Positions 35,716 to 43,942 of a stretch of DNA of 64,000 bases are shown here, piece after piece (the stretch's first letter is position 1; each line of letters starts with the position of its first letter). The notes below the pieces were generated by a model, which did not search any database, was not told where the DNA came from, and saw nothing but the letters and a program-made list of their open reading frames with translations. This DNA comes from Nocardioides daeguensis (GTDB lineage Bacteria; Actinomycetota; Actinomycetes; Propionibacteriales; Nocardioidaceae), in the NCBI RefSeq assembly GCF_019192965.1, contig NZ_JAHTKU010000012.1, forward strand, positions 91,652 through 155,651, given 5' to 3'. Position numbers and translations under genes: made by a program.

Positions 35716-36612
35716 ATGAGCATCTACCTCAACAAGGACAGCAAGATCATCGTCCAGGGCATCACGGGCGGCATGGGTGCCAAGCACACCGCCCTCATGC
35801 TCGACTCGGGCGCGACGATCGTCGGTGGCGTGAACTCCCGCAAGGCCGGGACCACGGTCACGCACAAGGACCACGACGGCAACGACGTCGAGCTCCCCGT
35901 GTTCGGCACGGTCGCGGAGGCGATGAAGGAGACCGGCGCCAACGTGTCGGTCCTCTTCGTCCCGCCGGCGTTCACCAAGGACGCGGCGATCGAGGCCATC
36001 GACGCCGAGATGCCGCTGATCGTGGTCATCACCGAGGGCGTCCCGGTCCAGGACACGGCCGAGGTCTGGTCGTACCTGCAGGGCAAGTCCACCCGGATGA
36101 TCGGCCCGAACTGCCCCGGCATCATCACGCCGGGCGAGTCGCTCGCCGGCATCACGCCGCACACCATCGCGGGCAAGGGCCCGGTCGGTCTCGTGTCGAA
36201 GTCGGGCACGCTGACCTACCAGATGATGTACGAGCTGCGTGACTTCGGCTTCTCGACCGCCATCGGCATCGGCGGCGACCCGATCGTCGGTACCACGCAC
36301 ATCGACGCGCTCCAGGCCTTCGAGGAGGACCCGGAGACCAAGGTGATCGTGATGATCGGCGAGATCGGCGGCGACGCCGAGGAGCGGGCCGCGGACTACA
36401 TCAAGGCCAACATCACCAAGCCGGTCGTCGGCTACGTCGCGGGCTTCACCGCCCCCGAGGGCAAGACCATGGGCCACGCCGGCGCCATCGTGTCGGGCTC
36501 CGCGGGCACCGCCCAGGCGAAGAAGGACGCGCTCGAGGCCGTCGGCGTCAAGGTCGGCAAGACGCCGTCCGAGACCGCCGCGCTGGCTCGGGAGCTCCTG
36601 CAGGCGCTCTGA
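35716..36612 (+). CDS. sucD: Succinyl-CoA ligase, alpha subunit
   Basis: CoA-binding subunit carrying the phosphohistidine. The 298-residue protein has [46 protein letters not shown] and the phosphorylated His254 in [13 protein letters not shown]. Length and motifs are standard. AGAGAGCAGAGAAC precedes the ATG. A very strong terminator follows 44 bases after the stop. Confidence 0.97.
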   Translation: MSIYLNKDSKIIVQGITGGMGAKHTALMLDSGATIVGGVNSRKAGTTVTHKDHDGNDVELPVFGTVAEAMKETGANVSVLFVPPAFTKDAAIEAIDAEMPLIVVITEGVPVQDTAEVWSYLQGKSTRMIGPNCPGIITPGESLAGITPHTIAGKGPVGLVSKSGTLTYQMMYELRDFGFSTAIGIGGDPIVGTTHIDALQAFEEDPETKVIVMIGEIGGDAEERAADYIKANITKPVVGYVAGFTAPEGKTMGHAGAIVSGSAGTAQAKKDALEAVGVKVGKTPSETAALARELLQAL

Positions 36613-36655
36613 CGGTCCCGAGACGGTCGCTGCGCGACCTCCTCGACCACCGCAC

Positions 36656-36700
36656 GCACGAAGGCCCGCCGCCCCGTCAGGGGGCGGCGGGCCTTCGTGC
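36656..36700. terminator. Terminator after sucCD
   Basis: A perfect 20-bp stem (36656-36675 with 36681-36700) with a five-base loop follows sucD. It also lies 17 bases beyond the stop of the small minus-strand gene, so it can serve both strands. The stem ends in CACGAAGG/CCTTCGTG; no long T-tract follows. Confidence 0.85.
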
Positions 36701-36716
36701 TGCGTCGTGGGCGGCC

Positions 36717-36881
36717 TCAGGGGACCGGGCCCCCGCCGGAGTGCGGCGCCCGCCAGGTGGAGGCCTCGGCCTTGCTGGCCTCGTGGGCCCGCTCGATCGC
36801 GGCGGCCTGCCGGCCGTGCCGGTTGGCCCAGGTCCACAGGGCGGCGGCGAGGACGACGGCGATCACGAGGAACCAGAACAT
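36717..36881 (-). CDS. 54-aa single-TM membrane protein
   Basis: A short gene encoding MFWFLVIAVVLAAALWTW as one membrane helix, then a basic/charged tail with RHGRQAAAIERAHEASKAEA and a Gly/Pro end. Codon use is high-GC at third positions throughout, which supports it as a real gene. There is no good ribosome site. It lies 21 bases downstream of the lipoprotein gene on the same strand, probably the last gene of the sigma-factor island. Family unknown. Confidence 0.55.
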   Translation of the reverse strand: MFWFLVIAVVLAAALWTWANRHGRQAAAIERAHEASKAEASTWRAPHSGGGPVP

Positions 36882-36902
36882 AGGTCGATGATCCGCCCGC
36901 GG

Positions 36903-37640
36903 TCAGCTGTTGGCAAGCCTTCTCGAAGCCTTCGGCAACATCCGCTCGACCGGAGTCCCGCCGACGAAGTCGTAGTCCTGGCCCACGACTACCGACGTGA
37001 GCAGCACCAGCCGGTCGCCGCGGCGCAGGACGCCGGTCTCCATGATGTACGCCGCGTCGCCGTTCGGGTCGACCTCCCGCGGCACCGGCCCGAAGTGGGA
37101 GTCGGTGATGACCGCGTCGGCCCCGGGGACGTCGACCTTGCGGGTCTGCAGCGCCCGGTAGTCCGTGATCGCCTCCGGCCGGTCGGCGCACTCCTCGAGC
37201 AGGCCGTTGACGGTGGACCAGGCGGCCTCGGCGGCCGCCTCGTCGGCGTACTGCGCCACCAGCTCGACCATCAGGTCGCTGGTGACCTCGACCGACGGGT
37301 CGCTCGTGTTGCGCAGCTCGAAGTCCGCGCGGACCACGGACGTCGCGCCGGTGCCGGTGAGGCCGTCGGGAACGCACGGGTGGGCGAGGTCACCGTTGCC
37401 GTCGAGGTCCTCGTCGCCGGTCCCGAGCCGGAACCAGTCGGCGCCGTCGCTGTAGACGGTGTCGTCGTCGGTGAGCAGGACGGCGTCGGTGAGGGCGGCC
37501 GGGGTGGTGGCCGGGGCGGTCGGGCTGGTGGCCGGGCCCGGGTCGGAGGCGACGGGGGTGTCGTCGCTGCAGCCGGTGAGCGCGGACAGGGCGGCGACGG
37601 CCAGGAGGGCGATCGCGGGCAGGGTGGAGCGCTGGTGCAC
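36903..37640 (-). CDS. Lipoprotein with sensor domain shared with the neighbouring anti-sigma-like protein
   Basis: A 245-residue exported lipoprotein: the signal ends in LTGC, followed by an Asp/Pro/Thr-rich linker. The mature domain shares LLTDDDTVYSDGADWF, FELRNTSDPSVEV and VGQDYDFVGGTPVERMLP with domain 1 of the protein at 37674-39167, so they are paralogs. The fold is reminiscent of extracellular sensor domains such as that of PknH, but this is inference. It follows the anti-sigma-like gene by 33 bases on the same strand. Possible roles are a ligand-binding partner or a decoy; unknown. Confidence 0.75.
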   Translation of the reverse strand: MHQRSTLPAIALLAVAALSALTGCSDDTPVASDPGPATSPTAPATTPAALTDAVLLTDDDTVYSDGADWFRLGTGDEDLDGNGDLAHPCVPDGLTGTGATSVVRADFELRNTSDPSVEVTSDLMVELVAQYADEAAAEAAWSTVNGLLEECADRPEAITDYRALQTRKVDVPGADAVITDSHFGPVPREVDPNGDAAYIMETGVLRRGDRLVLLTSVVVGQDYDFVGGTPVERMLPKASRRLANS

Positions 37641-37673
37641 GGACGTGCCTTTCGGGAGAGGGGTGGAGGGGGT

Positions 37674-39167
37674 TCAGCAGCCGGCGTCGGTGAACACGCA
37701 CATCGCGGCGAGGGCCGCGGCTGCGTCGTCGGCCATGCCCGACGCGGTGGTGGCGATGTCGCCCTGGGGGTCCGAGGCGCCACCCTCGTTGCTGCCGGTG
37801 ATCACGAGCAGCGCGGTACCGACCCGGACGACGTAGGTGGCGTCGATGCCGACCGCCGGTGCGCCGTCGCTGGTGCTCCAGGAGCCCAGCACCCACGACT
37901 CGTCGCCGAGCTCGCCAGGCAGCACCGCGTGGTGCGCGGTGAACCCGTTCCCGTCGGGCTGCTCGTCGGCGCAGTCGCGGTAGGCGGCGACGAGGGCGCC
38001 GGCGGCCGCGGTCGCGTCCGCCTCGGTGGAGTACGTCGACAGCTGGCGGCGGCGCCCGTCCTCGGGCTGGCTCCAGGTGGCGCCCATCCTGTCGGCGGGT
38101 GCGGGCCGGTCGGGGGCGTCCTGGCCGCAGACGGTGAAGGTCAGGGCCGGGAGGTCTCGGGAGGGGCCCTGCGCGGACCCGTCCCCGCTGGGCTCGGGCC
38201 AGCCGGTGGCGAGGGGGAAGTCGTCGGGGATCGCGGTGGTGGCCGGCCCGGCGTCCCCGGACCGGTCACCGGACGGCGCGCCCGACGGGTCACTGGTCGT
38301 CCTGGCCTCGCCCGGGCTCGCGGTGCCGGGCTGCAGCCGCTGCGCGGCGACCGGGACCATCCGCTCGACCGGGGTCTGGTCGGTGAAGTCGTAGTCCTGG
38401 CCGACGATCGCCGAGTCGAGCACCGCGATCCGCGAGCCGACCCGGACCAGGCCGGTCTCGGCGAGGTACGCCGCGTCGCCGTAGGGGTCGATCTCCTTCG
38501 GCGCCGGGCCGTACTGGGCGCTGATGACCTCGGCGTCGCTGTCGGCCAGGCCGGCGTCGAGCGGCCGGGGCTCGAACGCGCGGTAGTCGGGGGTGTCGGT
38601 CGCGGCGGCCTGCTGCGTGCAGTCCTGCACCCAGCCGGCGATCGTGTCGTAGGCGGCGGCCGCGCGGGCGGCGTCGGGGAACTGCGCGATCGCCTCCACG
38701 AAGTGCTCGCCGCTGACCTCCACGGTCGGGTCGGCGGTGTTGCGCAGCTCGAAGGTGCGCTGGAGGACGGCGGTGGCGCCGAGGCCGGTGAGGCTCTCCC
38801 GGGCACACAGGTGGAAGGCGGCCGGGCCGTCCCCCTCGACGGTGGCGGTGGCGAACCAGTCCGCACCGTCGCTGTAGACGGTGTCGTCGTCGGTCAGCAG
38901 GTCCTGCTGGCCGAGGGGAGCGCTGCGCGCGGGGTCCCGGGTGACCAGGTCGCGGTCCGCGCCGCCGTGGCCGGACAGCACCAGGACGGGGGTGGTGACG
39001 CCGGCGACGGCGAGGACGGCGCCGCCCACCGCGAGCGCCGTACGACGCCGGCGGATCCGGTCGCCGCGGCGACGCACGTCGGCAGCAGAGAGCGGCATGT
39101 CTCCTCCTGCGCGGCCGAGCCCCGCTGCGAAGCGGGTGAGCTCGTCGATCGGGTCGTGCTCAGACAT
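37674..39167 (-). CDS. Anti-sigma-like membrane protein with two extracytoplasmic sensor domains
   Basis: A 497-residue single-pass protein. A 42-residue cytoplasmic N-tail (SEHDPIDELTRFAAGLGRA) is followed by one membrane helix (about 43-65), then sensor domain 1 (about 85-285, with LLTDDDTVYSDGADWF and VGQDYDFTDQTPVERM), a Ser/Gly/Asp-rich linker and sensor domain 2 (about 310-497) with several cysteines. The start ATG overlaps the sigma-factor stop by 8 nt, the classic sigma/anti-sigma layout. The short N-tail lacks a zinc motif, so if it binds the sigma factor it is not a ZAS-type anti-sigma. Domain 1 is duplicated in the next gene. Confidence 0.75.
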   Translation of the reverse strand: MSEHDPIDELTRFAAGLGRAGGDMPLSAADVRRRGDRIRRRRTALAVGGAVLAVAGVTTPVLVLSGHGGADRDLVTRDPARSAPLGQQDLLTDDDTVYSDGADWFATATVEGDGPAAFHLCARESLTGLGATAVLQRTFELRNTADPTVEVSGEHFVEAIAQFPDAARAAAAYDTIAGWVQDCTQQAAATDTPDYRAFEPRPLDAGLADSDAEVISAQYGPAPKEIDPYGDAAYLAETGLVRVGSRIAVLDSAIVGQDYDFTDQTPVERMVPVAAQRLQPGTASPGEARTTSDPSGAPSGDRSGDAGPATTAIPDDFPLATGWPEPSGDGSAQGPSRDLPALTFTVCGQDAPDRPAPADRMGATWSQPEDGRRRQLSTYSTEADATAAAGALVAAYRDCADEQPDGNGFTAHHAVLPGELGDESWVLGSWSTSDGAPAVGIDATYVVRVGTALLVITGSNEGGASDPQGDIATTASGMADDAAAALAAMCVFTDAGC

Positions 39168-39669
39168 GGGACGCCCCTCCTCCCGCCAGGCCGGGCTCGT
39201 CGGCCAGCAACGCGGCGAGCGCCGCGCGCCCCCGGCTGAGCCGGGCCTTGACGGTTCCCTCGGGTACGCCGACCTCGGCCGCGACCTGCTGGACCGGGAG
39301 GTCGGCGATGTGGTGGAGGACCAGCGCCTGACGCTGGGCCTCGGGCAGCTGCCGCAGCGCGGCGACGAGCGCGACGTGCGACTCGTCGACGGCGGCCGCC
39401 GTGCCGGCGGGCTGCAGGGCCCGGTCGGGCGCCCGCTCCCCGCGCTTGCGGCGCCGCCAGCGGCTCACGGCGAGCCGGTAGGCGGTGGTCCGTACCCAGG
39501 CCTCGGGGTACTCCGCGCGGTCCAGCTTGCGGCGGTGCGCCCAGGCCCGGGCGAAGGCCTCCTGCGTGCACTCGGTGGCCTCGTCGAGGTCGCCGATCAT
39601 GGCGTAGACCTGCCCGGTCACGCGGCGCAACGAGGTCGCGTAGAACTCGTCGAACTCAGCTTCGTCCAC
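39160..39669 (-). CDS. SigE-family ECF RNA polymerase sigma factor
   Basis: A 169-residue sigma-70 family protein with only regions 2 and 4. Region 2 reads FDEFYATSLRRVTGQVYAMI then GDLDEATECTQEAFARAW; region 4 has LPEAQRQALVLHHIADL and the helix-turn-helix VPEGTVKARLSRGRAAL. The GTG at 39669 has GAGAGGAGGTCGGC upstream; a longer frame to 39741 lacks this. It is co-transcribed with the anti-sigma-like gene (8-nt overlap) and lies 93 bases after the membrane-anchored sigma-like gene. Confidence 0.92.
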   Translation of the reverse strand: MDEAEFDEFYATSLRRVTGQVYAMIGDLDEATECTQEAFARAWAHRRKLDRAEYPEAWVRTTAYRLAVSRWRRRKRGERAPDRALQPAGTAAAVDESHVALVAALRQLPEAQRQALVLHHIADLPVQQVAAEVGVPEGTVKARLSRGRAALAALLADEPGLAGGGASHV

Positions 39670-39762
39670 GCCGACCTCCTCTCGTGCTCCGCGGTGCGGA
39701 CTGTCGAGGTGGATACGCCCCACGCCGGGAGGAGGTTGCACGACCTCCCGGAAAAGTTCGGG

Positions 39763-41718
39763 TCAGCTCGGATCGTAGGGAGCGGTGCGGGCCAGTCGCT
39801 CGAGGGCGCGCTGGGCGAGGGCCACGAAGTCCTCGTTGGCCATCTGCGCCTTGGGGGCGGCGACGTAGGCGAGGACCGAGACGGCGCTGCCCTGGCGCAG
39901 CACGGCGACGTCGTACTCGATGGTGCGGTCGCCGGGCAGCGCGGTGCTGAGGTGCCACGCGGACAGCGCCTGCGGCCCCTTGCCGGTGGTGAGCAGCTCC
40001 TCGACCTCGGTGCCGGCGGTCGCGTCCAGGTCGGGGCAGGCGGTCATCTGCTCGCGGAAGCGGGTCACGAACGCGCCGGCGGCGCCGCCGGGCAGGCTGC
40101 CGACCGTCTGGGTGAGCCCGACCTGCGGCGGCAGCTGGGCACCGCTGAAGACGAAGGTGCGGAACTCGTTGCCCTGGATCGGCTGGTCGCGGAACCTGCC
40201 GAAGAGGTGGACGGTGTCGCACCCGATGGCGCCGGCGTCGATCCGGTCCTCGGCGAGCTTGGCGGCCGGTGTGCCGACCCACGGGCCCGGGTCGGGTGTG
40301 ATCGGCGGCAGGTCGATCTCGGAGAGCATCCACGGCGTCTTGCCGCCGGCGGGGAACGGTGCCCGTGGGGTCGGCACCGGGTCCGGGGTGGCGCAGCTGC
40401 CGGCGTCGGGCAGCGCGCAGATCCGGCCGACGGCGGTCGCCAGCAGCCGGGCCACACCGGCACGGTTGGCCTGCGCCGGCGCGACGGTGGTGGACATCGA
40501 GGTGACCGTCGTGAACAGGCCGGTACGGGCCAGCCCCACCACGTACGTCGTCGCCTCGGTCCGCGAGCGCAGCACGAACAGCGTCGACTGGTCGCCCACC
40601 CCGGGCAGGTCGGAGGTGCTGACCAGCTGCATCCGCGGCATGGTCTCGGTGTCCTCGACGGGGGAGGGGCAGGTCGCGAACCAGCGGCGCGCGTGGCGGT
40701 AGGTGCGCATCGCCCGCTGCTCGGAGGAGGACGCCTCGGCCACCTGGACCGCGTTGCGCACCGCGGTCGGCTTGGAGCTGTCGCGGAAGGTGCGGACCCA
40801 GGCGGCGGTGCCCTGCGGGTCGGCGTACCGGGCGGGCTGGCAGGGGAGGACCAGGCCGTTGCCGGTGGAGTTGTCGGTCGTCGTGCCCTGCTGCCAGCCG
40901 CGGCCGGTGAGGGTCCGCTGGAGGGCGTCGACCGGCACCAGCGAGGTGTCGGGCAGGGTCGTGATGGCGGGACCGGCCGGCGGGGGGCCGTCGGCCGCGG
41001 GCACGCCCTCACGGTCGAGGGTCGGCCGGACGCCGGTGGTGTCGGTGGCGACCGCGCCCCCGGCGACCAGCGCGATCACGGCCACGGCGCCGCCGACGAC
41101 GGTGTGGGCACGGCGGCGGGCCGCGCCGGCGCGGCGGATGATCGTCACCCGCGGCCAGGTCACCGTCCGGGTGGCGTCGGCGAGGGCGCTGAGCGAGAGC
41201 GGGATCGCGGAGGTCGGGATCGCGAGCGCGGTGGCGAACTGGGCGGCGCCCTGCTGGAGCTCGCGCTCCGCCGACTCGGTGGGCAGCCCGAGCTCCTGGG
41301 CCATCTCCTCCATCGACACGGCGGCGAGCTGGGTCAGCAGCAGCGCCTTGCGCTCGGGGACCGACAGCGCGCCGAGGGCCTCGAGGATGCGGCGGGTCTC
41401 GTCGCCGAGGTCCTTCTTGCGGTGCCACGGCCGGGTGCTGGCGCGACGTAGCGCCTTGCGCCAGGCGTCGGGCCGCACGACGGACTCCGGGTCGGACAGG
41501 CGCGCCGTCTTGCGCCAGTGGTGCCACGACACCACGAAGGCCTCACGGACGGCGGCACGCGCGAGCGCGAGGTCACCGGTGAGCGCGAAGGTCTGCAGCA
41601 GGAGCCGGTCGCGGGCGTCCTTGTAGAAGGTGTCGAAGCTCTCCGTCAGGTCCGCGCTGCTCACGTAGGCGGACCGGGGCTGCTCGGTGCTCGGGGTCAC
41701 CTGGTCGTCCGCGGTCAT
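39763..41718 (-). CDS. Membrane-anchored sigma-like protein with extracytoplasmic domain
   Basis: A 651-residue protein of three parts. Residues about 28-70 align with sigma region 2 (FDTFYKDARDRLLLQTFALT, GDLALARAAVREAFVVSW) and about 108-158 with region 4 (LSVPERKALLLTQLAAVSME then a degenerate helix AERELQQGAAQ). A basic stretch and one membrane helix follow at about 205-224. The remaining 420 residues are extracytoplasmic, with about seven cysteines and a Pro-rich hinge (TPDPVPTPRAPFPAGG). The acidic residues of region 2 that contact core polymerase and the basic recognition residues of region 4 are largely lost, so it may be a pseudo-sigma used as a scaffold or sponge. The ATG at 41718 has only a weak ribosome site. 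Confidence 0.75.
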   Translation of the reverse strand: MTADDQVTPSTEQPRSAYVSSADLTESFDTFYKDARDRLLLQTFALTGDLALARAAVREAFVVSWHHWRKTARLSDPESVVRPDAWRKALRRASTRPWHRKKDLGDETRRILEALGALSVPERKALLLTQLAAVSMEEMAQELGLPTESAERELQQGAAQFATALAIPTSAIPLSLSALADATRTVTWPRVTIIRRAGAARRRAHTVVGGAVAVIALVAGGAVATDTTGVRPTLDREGVPAADGPPPAGPAITTLPDTSLVPVDALQRTLTGRGWQQGTTTDNSTGNGLVLPCQPARYADPQGTAAWVRTFRDSSKPTAVRNAVQVAEASSSEQRAMRTYRHARRWFATCPSPVEDTETMPRMQLVSTSDLPGVGDQSTLFVLRSRTEATTYVVGLARTGLFTTVTSMSTTVAPAQANRAGVARLLATAVGRICALPDAGSCATPDPVPTPRAPFPAGGKTPWMLSEIDLPPITPDPGPWVGTPAAKLAEDRIDAGAIGCDTVHLFGRFRDQPIQGNEFRTFVFSGAQLPPQVGLTQTVGSLPGGAAGAFVTRFREQMTACPDLDATAGTEVEELLTTGKGPQALSAWHLSTALPGDRTIEYDVAVLRQGSAVSVLAYVAAPKAQMANEDFVALAQRALERLARTAPYDPS

Positions 41719-41855
41719 GGCCGCACCAACCTACGCCGAAGGCGGTCACCGCCCCCAACCCGTCCCTGCGTGTCCGTCGTCTCGCCGGTGTGTCTCGGGG
41801 CTCCCCGGCGTGGCGGGCCGAAGCGGCCCGTGCGGCGCGTGAAGATGGACGGACC

Positions 41856-43175
41856 ATGACGTCCCTCCAGTCGCCGCCGGCACGCCGCAGTGGACCCGGG
41901 CGCTCCGGGGCAGCCTCCGACGCCGACCTGCGCCGCCGGCTGGCCACCAACCGCCCGCTGGTGCCCACCGCCACCCTCGGCGGCATCATCGCCGCGGGGG
42001 CGCCGTTGCTGGTCTGCATGGCCGCCGCCGTCGTGGGCTGGTTCCTCACCGACGCCGGCGGCGAGGGCGCGCCCAGCGGTGCGTTGCGCGTCGGCGCCCA
42101 CGGCTGGCTGCTGGCCCACGGCTCGACCGTCGCGGTCGAGGGCGTCCGGATCACCGCGATGCCGCTCGGCCTCACCCTGCTCTGCGCGTGGGTGGTCTGG
42201 CGGATCGGTCACCGCGTCGGCGAGTCGATCTCGGGCCACGGCCCCGACGCCGACCGGATCGCCGACGGCGCCCGCGACCTCACCGTCCCCTACGCCGCCG
42301 GGCTCTTCGCCGTCGGGTACGCCGTCGTCGGCGTCCTCACCACCTCGATCGCCGCCACCGCGGCCTCCTCGCCCGCCCCGGCCCGGGTCGTGCTCTGGTC
42401 GGTGCTGCTGGGCCTGGGCGTCGGGGGCCCGGCCATCGCCTTCGGCTCCGGGCGCGCGGCGATCTGGCTGCCCGCCGTACCCACGGCGGTGCGCGATGCC
42501 GCCCTCGTCGCCCGCCGGATCCTCGCCTGCTGGGCCCTGGTCAGCCTGGTCGCGCTGGTCGCGGCCCTCGTGCTCGACTTCGCGACCGCCGCCAACGTGG
42601 TCTCGCAGCTGCACGCCGACGCCGGTGCGGTGCTCCTGATGACGGCGCTCACCCTGCTCCTGCTGCCGAACGCGCTGCTCTTCTCCAGCGCCTACCTGCT
42701 CGGCCCGGGCTTCACCGTCGGCACCGGCACCACGGTCTCCACGACCGCCGTCGTGCTCGGCCCGTTGCCGATGTTCCCGTTGCTGGCCGCGCTGCCCGAC
42801 CAGGGCAGCCAGCCGTGGTGGACCGACTGGCTGATGCTCACCCCCGTCCTGCTCGCCGCGCTGGTCGCCGGCCGGCTCCAGCGCGACCGCCCGGTCCTCG
42901 CCTGGGACCGTGCGGCGATCCGTGGCTGTGCCGGCGGGATCGGCGCCGGGGTCGTCCTCGCGCTGCTCTCGGTCTTCGCCGGCGGCGCGGTCGGTCCGGG
43001 CCGGATGCAGGACGTCGGGCCCTACACCTTCGACGTCCTCCTCCACGCGATCACCTCCTTCGGCATCGGGGGCGTCGTCGGCGCGCTGGTGGTGTGCTGG
43101 TGGCAGCGCGACGCCGACGGCCGGGTCCGCTCCGCCCTGCGCGCGGTCCGCGTGCGGCTGCCGCGTCGGTCCTGA
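41856..43175 (+). CDS. PerM-like multi-pass membrane protein (DUF6350)
   Basis: A 439-residue protein with about ten membrane helices after a Ser/Arg-rich cytoplasmic tail. The position immediately before purN-purH and shortly after sucCD is the same as Rv0955 (PerM), a divisome-linked membrane protein of mycobacteria, and the overall layout matches DUF6350. No catalytic motif is visible. The ATG at 41856 begins the conserved tail; GGACGG is a modest ribosome site. A role in division-site integrity is by family inference. Confidence 0.8.
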   Translation: MTSLQSPPARRSGPGRSGAASDADLRRRLATNRPLVPTATLGGIIAAGAPLLVCMAAAVVGWFLTDAGGEGAPSGALRVGAHGWLLAHGSTVAVEGVRITAMPLGLTLLCAWVVWRIGHRVGESISGHGPDADRIADGARDLTVPYAAGLFAVGYAVVGVLTTSIAATAASSPAPARVVLWSVLLGLGVGGPAIAFGSGRAAIWLPAVPTAVRDAALVARRILACWALVSLVALVAALVLDFATAANVVSQLHADAGAVLLMTALTLLLLPNALLFSSAYLLGPGFTVGTGTTVSTTAVVLGPLPMFPLLAALPDQGSQPWWTDWLMLTPVLLAALVAGRLQRDRPVLAWDRAAIRGCAGGIGAGVVLALLSVFAGGAVGPGRMQDVGPYTFDVLLHAITSFGIGGVVGALVVCWWQRDADGRVRSALRAVRVRLPRRS

Positions 43176-43201
43176 CCCGGGCCACGCCCTAGACTCCGGG
43201 C

Positions 43202-43816
43202 GTGCCCGCTCGTCCTCGCCTCGTCGTCCTCGTGTCGGGCTCCGGCACCAACCTCCAAGCACTGCTCGACGCCTGCGCCGACCCGGCGTACGGCGCCCGC
43301 GTCGTCGCCGTCGGCGCCGACCGCGACGGCATCGAGGGCCTGGCCCGGGCGGAGCGGGCCGGCATCCCCACCTTCGTGGCGAGGGTGAGCGACCACAGCA
43401 GCCGCGGCTACTGGGACCGGGCGCTCGCCGACAAGGTGGCCGCGTTCGAGCCCGACCTGGTCGTGCTCGCCGGGTTCATGAAGCTGGTGGGGGAGAAGTT
43501 CCTCGACCGGTTCGGCGGGATGACGGTCAACACGCACCCCGCCCTGTCGCCGTCGTTCCCCGGCATGCACGGGCCGGCGGACGCCCTCGCCTACGGCGTG
43601 AAGGTCACCGGCGCCACCTTGTTCGTCGTCGACGCCGGTGTCGACACCGGTGCGATCGTGGCCCAGACCGTGGTGCCCGTCGAGGACGACGACACCGTCG
43701 AGAGCCTCCACGAGCGGATCAAGGTCGCCGAGCGTGCGATGCTCGTCGAGTCGGTCGGCCGCATGGCCCGTGAGGGGTTCACCGTCGAGGGCCGGCGAGT
43801 TCGCCTCGGAGGCTGA
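43202..43816 (+). CDS. purN: Phosphoribosylglycinamide formyltransferase
   Basis: Transfers formyl from 10-formyl-THF to GAR in step three of purine synthesis. The 204-residue protein has SGSGTNLQALLDAC, the folate/catalytic block LAGFMKLVGEKFLD and NTHPALSPSFPGMHGP with the Asn-His pair; the general-base Asp is in VDAGVDTGAIV. A -10-like TAGACT lies six bases before the GTG start, so the mRNA may be leaderless. It is followed by purH after a riboswitch. Confidence 0.95.
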   Translation: MPARPRLVVLVSGSGTNLQALLDACADPAYGARVVAVGADRDGIEGLARAERAGIPTFVARVSDHSSRGYWDRALADKVAAFEPDLVVLAGFMKLVGEKFLDRFGGMTVNTHPALSPSFPGMHGPADALAYGVKVTGATLFVVDAGVDTGAIVAQTVVPVEDDDTVESLHERIKVAERAMLVESVGRMAREGFTVEGRRVRLGG

Positions 43817-43824
43817 GGCCGCCG

Positions 43825-43830
43825 TAGAAT
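43825..43830 (+). promoter_or_regulatory. -10 element of the purH promoter
   Basis: TAGAAT matches the actinobacterial -10. Initiation about seven bases downstream (about 43837) would place the start of the RNA exactly at the first stem of the ZTP riboswitch, which supports the assignment. The -35 region (TTCGCC, about 19 bases upstream) is weak. Confidence 0.55.
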
Positions 43831-43836
43831 CGCGTC

Positions 43837-43905
43837 ACACGACTGGCGCGGGTGGGCAACCACCGGGGAGTGAACGAGCCGGCATCGACCGCCTGGGTGC
43901 CCCTC
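43837..43905 (+). ncRNA. ZTP riboswitch (pfl motif) in the purH leader
   Basis: The conserved pieces of the pfl motif appear in order: CGACTGGCGCGGGTGGGC, CACCGGGGAGTGAACGAGCC and CGACCGCCTGGGTGCCC, with a short variable linker between. This RNA binds ZMP/ZTP, the purine intermediate that accumulates when 10-formyl-THF is short, and turns on formyl-using genes. It lies just upstream of purH, which consumes AICAR and 10-formyl-THF. Whether control is at translation or termination is not clear; the purH ribosome site GAGGAGAG lies about 30 bases downstream. Confidence 0.85.
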
Positions 43906-43942
43906 ATCGAGATCGACCGACCGATCCCATGAGGAGAGAACC

